Of a stretch of 64,000 nucleotides of DNA, positions 61,506-64,000 are shown piece after piece. Where the stretch lies: the NCBI GenBank assembly GCA_026000155.1, contig BNYG01000008.1:1-64000 (forward strand). Reading direction: 5' to 3'. Positions within the stretch are counted from its first letter, which is position 1, and the number at the start of each line of letters is the position of its first letter. Source of the DNA: Bacteroidia bacterium (GTDB lineage: Bacteria > Bacteroidota > Bacteroidia > Bacteroidales > Azobacteroidaceae). Both the position numbers and the translations under genes were made by a program. Below the pieces are notes generated by a model. That model saw only the letters and a list, made by a program, of their open reading frames with translations. It made no database searches and had not been told where the DNA came from.

Positions 61506-62257
61506 AATTCCAAATAAGGTGTAATCCGGATCCAATCGTCGTCAGTAAATTCGTCCAACAATTTTAAATCTTCGGTGCCGCTCAATGTTCCTTTTTTCTT
61601 CCGCATTTCTATAATCACTTTCGCTTGATAGAAATTAAGATAAGGATGGGCTTTTAATTTATCCAACGAAGCGCTATTGACCGGAATATGCGTAATTTCA
61701 TCCGGATTTACTTTTAAATAAGGTGTAATCTTGGCATAGAGTTCTTCGTACATGCCATATACTTCCTGCAATTGTTCGATCCGGTGATAACCTCCCAACA
61801 GGTTTTTATAACTGATAATCCGTTTGGCAAAAGCGGAACCAATGCCCGGAATGTGCATTAAATCCAAGGAATCGGCTGTATTCAGTTCGATGACCGTGCC
61901 TTCCGAAAATTTTTCCGGTTTGGGATAAGCTGCGGAAGCCGGGCGAACGTCCGTTTTTTTTTCGGGCGCATAATACGTTCTTTTCTCCTGTTGTTGAGGC
62001 GGATTGGAATACGATTGACGGGTTTGCTTTTGGGGTGTGTTGTTGTACAAAGGAGCGTAAGCCGGTTGCTCCGGGATTCCGGATGATGCGTTTTCCTGCA
62101 CTCCATTTGTTTCCGTCCATTCCGGAGCTTCCAACGGTTGGGGTTTTGCCGGAGAAAAAATCCATTTTCCCAGGAAAATACCGGCGATCAATACAATTAA
62201 AAGAAAAATTCCCTGGCGTTCGCGTTTTGAAAAATAAAAAAAATCTTTCCAAGACAT
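61502..62257 (-). CDS. Helix-hairpin-helix protein (ComEA-like), membrane anchored
   Basis: This 251-residue protein has an N-terminal KRERQGIFLLIVLIAGIFLG membrane segment, a Pro/Gln/Ser-rich linker and helix-hairpin-helix motifs: IELNTADSLDLMHIPGIGSA, FAKRIISYKNLLGGYHRIEQ, INPVNSASL-like HIPVNSASLDKLKAHPYLNF and VIIEMRKKKGTL. Such proteins bind DNA non-specifically and resemble ComEA of the DNA uptake machinery; in Bacteroidota their role is unproven. Two bases separate it from the ORF6N gene upstream. Confidence 0.9.
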   Translation of the reverse strand: MSWKDFFYFSKRERQGIFLLIVLIAGIFLGKWIFSPAKPQPLEAPEWTETNGVQENASSGIPEQPAYAPLYNNTPQKQTRQSYSNPPQQQEKRTYYAPEKKTDVRPASAAYPKPEKFSEGTVIELNTADSLDLMHIPGIGSAFAKRIISYKNLLGGYHRIEQLQEVYGMYEELYAKITPYLKVNPDEITHIPVNSASLDKLKAHPYLNFYQAKVIIEMRKKKGTLSGTEDLKLLDEFTDDDWIRITPYLEF

Positions 62258-62259
62258 AG

Positions 62260-62796
62260 TTATGAGTTATAATAATGTTGATATCCTATTGGTCTCCTTG
62301 GTGATTCTGCTAATTTCTTTTGCTCTGCCAATTCCGTAAGGGCTTGATATACTTCATTGAACTGCATGTCGGTTTCAGACATAAAATTTTCCAACTTCCG
62401 GTTGAGTTCGGCATATCCTAATGCATATTGGCGCAGAGCAACAAACGCTCTTACTATTGTAAGATTTACAGCAATGGCAAAAGGGCTGTGTAATACACTT
62501 GACAATTGGGCTACACCTTGTTCGGTAAAAGCAAAAGGAAGGTAACGGCTACCACCTCTTTTTTCTGTAGTTGAATTGTCGTTTTGTTTTGAGGTGCCAA
62601 TTTGGCACCTCAAAATTTCACACTCATTTTCAGTGAGTTCAAACATAAAATCGAGGGGAAAACGTTCAATATTGCGCCTGACCGCCCGTTTTAATTGTTT
62701 TGTTTCTACTTGGTAAATTTCTGCAAGATCAGAGTCTAACATTACTTTTTGGCCTCTGATTTCATAAATGCAGTTTTGGATAACTTGTAATTCCAT
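62260..62796 (-). CDS. ORF6N domain protein (phage-type antirepressor relative)
   Basis: This 178-residue protein has the ORF6N signature: IYEIRGQKVMLDSDLAEIYQ, then VETKQLKRAVRRNIERFPLD and FMFELTENE, and YLPFAFTEQGVAQLSSVLHS. The C-terminal coiled region (ELNRKLENFM...QALTELAEQKK) is typical. Such proteins come from phages and mobile elements and may bind DNA. It is inserted between lolD-like and helix-hairpin-helix genes with tiny gaps. Confidence 0.93.
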   Translation of the reverse strand: MELQVIQNCIYEIRGQKVMLDSDLAEIYQVETKQLKRAVRRNIERFPLDFMFELTENECEILRCQIGTSKQNDNSTTEKRGGSRYLPFAFTEQGVAQLSSVLHSPFAIAVNLTIVRAFVALRQYALGYAELNRKLENFMSETDMQFNEVYQALTELAEQKKLAESPRRPIGYQHYYNS

Positions 62797-62810
62797 ATTT
62801 TAGTTTTTTG

Positions 62811-63461
62811 TTACATAATTTTCCCGTCTTTCATGTGAATAATCCGGTCTGTGAGTTTTGCTAAATCTTCATCATGTGTAACAATGACAAAAGTTTGATT
62901 AAACCGGTCTCGCAAATCGAAAAACAACTGATGCAGTTCGGCTTTGTTTTGCGTATCCAAGCTGCCCGAAGGTTCGTCTGCAAAGATGACGGAAGGATTA
63001 TTGACCAAGGCGCGGGCTACGGCTACGCGTTGTTTTTCCCCTCCGGAAAGAGCCGCCGGTTTGTGTTCCGTCCGGTCGGATAATCCCAGAAAATCCAGTA
63101 TTTCTTTGGCTTTCTTTTCGGCTTCGGCTTGTTTGACATTTCCGATTAAGGCGGGAATCATCACATTTTCCAAGGCGGTAAACTCCGGCAGCAGTTGGTG
63201 GAATTGGAAGACAAAACCGATATTCTTATTGCGGAAAGCAGCCAGTTCTTTGTCTTTCAATTTATTAACATTCACTTTTTCGTAAAGGATTTCACCGGAA
63301 CCGGGTTTGTCCAGGGTGCCCATAATCTGGAGCAAAGTCGTTTTTCCGGCACCGCTCGGGCCTACTATGGAGACAATTTCTCCTTGGGAAATCGTCAAAT
63401 CAATCCCCTTTAAGACTTGCAGGTCACCGAAAGTCTTCGTTATATTTTTGCAACTGATCAT
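62811..63461 (-). CDS. ABC transporter ATP-binding protein, LolD/MacB type
   Basis: This 216-residue ATPase has Walker [22 protein letters not shown]-loop [19 protein letters not shown], signature [15 protein letters not shown], Walker [13 protein letters not shown] and the switch His in VIVTHDE. Sequence and length fit the LolD branch (lipoprotein release, with a LolCE-type permease encoded elsewhere), though FtsE or MacB-like roles cannot be excluded. A TATATTTG promoter lies upstream on the minus strand. Confidence 0.9.
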   Translation of the reverse strand: MISCKNITKTFGDLQVLKGIDLTISQGEIVSIVGPSGAGKTTLLQIMGTLDKPGSGEILYEKVNVNKLKDKELAAFRNKNIGFVFQFHQLLPEFTALENVMIPALIGNVKQAEAEKKAKEILDFLGLSDRTEHKPAALSGGEKQRVAVARALVNNPSVIFADEPSGSLDTQNKAELHQLFFDLRDRFNQTFVIVTHDEDLAKLTDRIIHMKDGKIM

Positions 63462-63482
63462 TCCAATTTGTCAATAATTTCG

Positions 63483-63490
63483 CAAATATA
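63483..63490 (-). promoter_or_regulatory. -7 box of the LolD-like gene
   Basis: The minus strand reads TATATTTG, a TAnnTTTG match 22 bp before the start at 63461. Confidence 0.55.
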
Positions 63491-63514
63491 GGGAAAGATA
63501 ATGAGATAAATGTA

Positions 63515-63522
63515 TATCTTTG
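63515..63522 (+). promoter_or_regulatory. -7 box of the last gene
   Basis: TATCTTTG is an exact TAnnTTTG match 31 bp before the ATG at 63553; it is divergent from the LolD-like promoter. Confidence 0.6.
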
Positions 63523-63552
63523 CAATTGTTATTAAAAAAAATAAATAATCAC

Positions 63553-64000
63553 ATGAAACGGATAACATTTTTAATTTTATCTTTTTTTATTTTTAGTCAT
63601 TTATCCTTTGGGCAAAGCCGGATGAAGTTTGATTTTCCCGCGTATGCGGAAAAAAGTTTACAGTTGTATTATTCGTATGGAAGTAAGGTCGATTCGGTTA
63701 TAGTCGCGTTGAATAAAACCGGTCAGGCGGATGTCAATTTTCCGGACAAAGATTTCCACGGATTTATACAGTTGGCCGACAGGGGAGTCGAATTGACCGA
63801 ATTCATTGTCGGTGAACCGGCATTAAACATTGTTTGTCAGGCTCCGGTGGCCAATACCCAGACCATCTCCTTTCCCGGATCGGATGAAAATGCCTTTTTT
63901 CATACCAATCTGAATCTCCAGTCACAGCTTACGGCAAAGTTGGGTTGGTTACAAGCCGGATACCAGTTTTATGGATATAATCCCGGAGTAATTACTTTTG
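63553..64000 (+). CDS. Secreted protein, probably TlpA-like thioredoxin family (cut by window edge)
   Basis: The ATG at 63553 opens a signal peptide (MKRITFLILSFFIFSHLSFG) and the frame stays open to the window end (149 codons). The part seen (MKFDFPAYAEKSLQLYYSYG, FPDKDFHGFIQLADRG, NAFFHTNLNLQ) resembles the N-terminal beta-rich domain found before thioredoxin domains in Bacteroidales TlpA-like proteins. The thioredoxin domain itself would lie beyond the window, so the call is tentative. Confidence 0.5.
   Translation, partial: MKRITFLILSFFIFSHLSFGQSRMKFDFPAYAEKSLQLYYSYGSKVDSVIVALNKTGQADVNFPDKDFHGFIQLADRGVELTEFIVGEPALNIVCQAPVANTQTISFPGSDENAFFHTNLNLQSQLTAKLGWLQAGYQFYGYNPGVITF

Noticed and set aside
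1..64000. tRNA or rRNA genes
   Set aside because: No cloverleaf with TTCGANT-type arm and no rRNA signature was recognised on reading; a covariance-model scan would be needed to exclude them.

Overview
This window comes from a member of the Bacteroidota, most likely an anaerobic plant-polysaccharide degrader of the order Bacteroidales. The evidence is three SusC/SusD outer-membrane uptake pairs, a large xylan-type polysaccharide utilisation locus (PUL), type IX secretion style C-terminal tails, a ferredoxin-linked 2-oxoacid oxidoreductase, AT-rich DNA with almost no Shine-Dalgarno signals, and many copies of the Bacteroidota -7 promoter box TAnnTTTG. No rRNA, tRNA, prophage or CRISPR array was recognised. 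All family assignments rest on reading motifs by eye; no database search was possible.

Layout. 0-12 kb is mostly chromosomal housekeeping: a DUF3078 gene (cut by the window edge), ychF, a BACON lipoprotein, a YkgJ-type cysteine-cluster protein, a C69 dipeptidase, a phosphohexomutase, DUF2461, aroK, alanine dehydrogenase and an exported phosphodiesterase-like protein. It is interrupted by gene debris at 3.6-4.6 kb (CHAT, NYN and integrase fragments) and by large palindromic elements. 12.2-17 kb is a stand-alone SusD/SusC pair. 17.3-20.2 kb is korAB. 20.2-35.3 kb is an accessory island: an overlapping STAS-like/PIN pair, a DUF1016 nuclease, two secreted FISUMP proteins with a NlpC/P60-like hydrolase, a cassette-like array in which the 5' end of a rhuM gene recurs four times in front of or between nuclease and BRO-type genes, and a run of three AAA/DUF4143-type ATPases plus the tail of a fourth. 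35.4-60.1 kb is the xylan PUL on the minus strand: susC3-susD3, CE15 glucuronoyl esterase, SASA-type acetylesterase, GH9, GH115 alpha-glucuronidase, then susC2-susD2, a surface glycan-binding protein and a GH10 xylanase with inserted CBMs. A plus-strand pair (a small protein and a retropepsin-like protease) sits inside it. 60.2-64 kb returns to housekeeping: tsaE, a YegP-type protein, DUF3127, a helix-hairpin-helix protein, an ORF6N protein, a LolD-like ATPase and the start of a probable TlpA-like thioredoxin protein.

How it fits together. The PUL enzymes form a plausible glucuronoxylan route. GH10 cuts the backbone at the surface, SusC/D pairs and the SGBP capture and import oligosaccharides, CE15 and the acetylesterase remove ester decorations, GH115 removes (methyl)glucuronic acid, and GH9 may attack co-occurring glucan. 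The two PUL susC genes share a 50-bp upstream motif with about 82 percent identity, a good candidate operator; no HTCS or ECF regulator is inside the window.

The most unusual part is the accessory island. (1) A stretch of at least 45 bp, identical even at synonymous sites, from the start of rhuM recurs four times, separating a GIY-YIG gene, a DUF1016 gene that has lost part of its nuclease core, and a dinD-like gene. (2) Three neighbouring AAA/DUF4143-type ATPases each have a different repeat (6 x 23 bp, a mirrored pair of 15-bp palindromes, 2 x 23 bp at a 33-bp period) placed on or beside their TAnnTTTG promoter, which suggests autoregulation. (3) The window is peppered with small palindromic repeats, several of which supply in-frame peptide to proteins (DinD, GIY-YIG, GH115).
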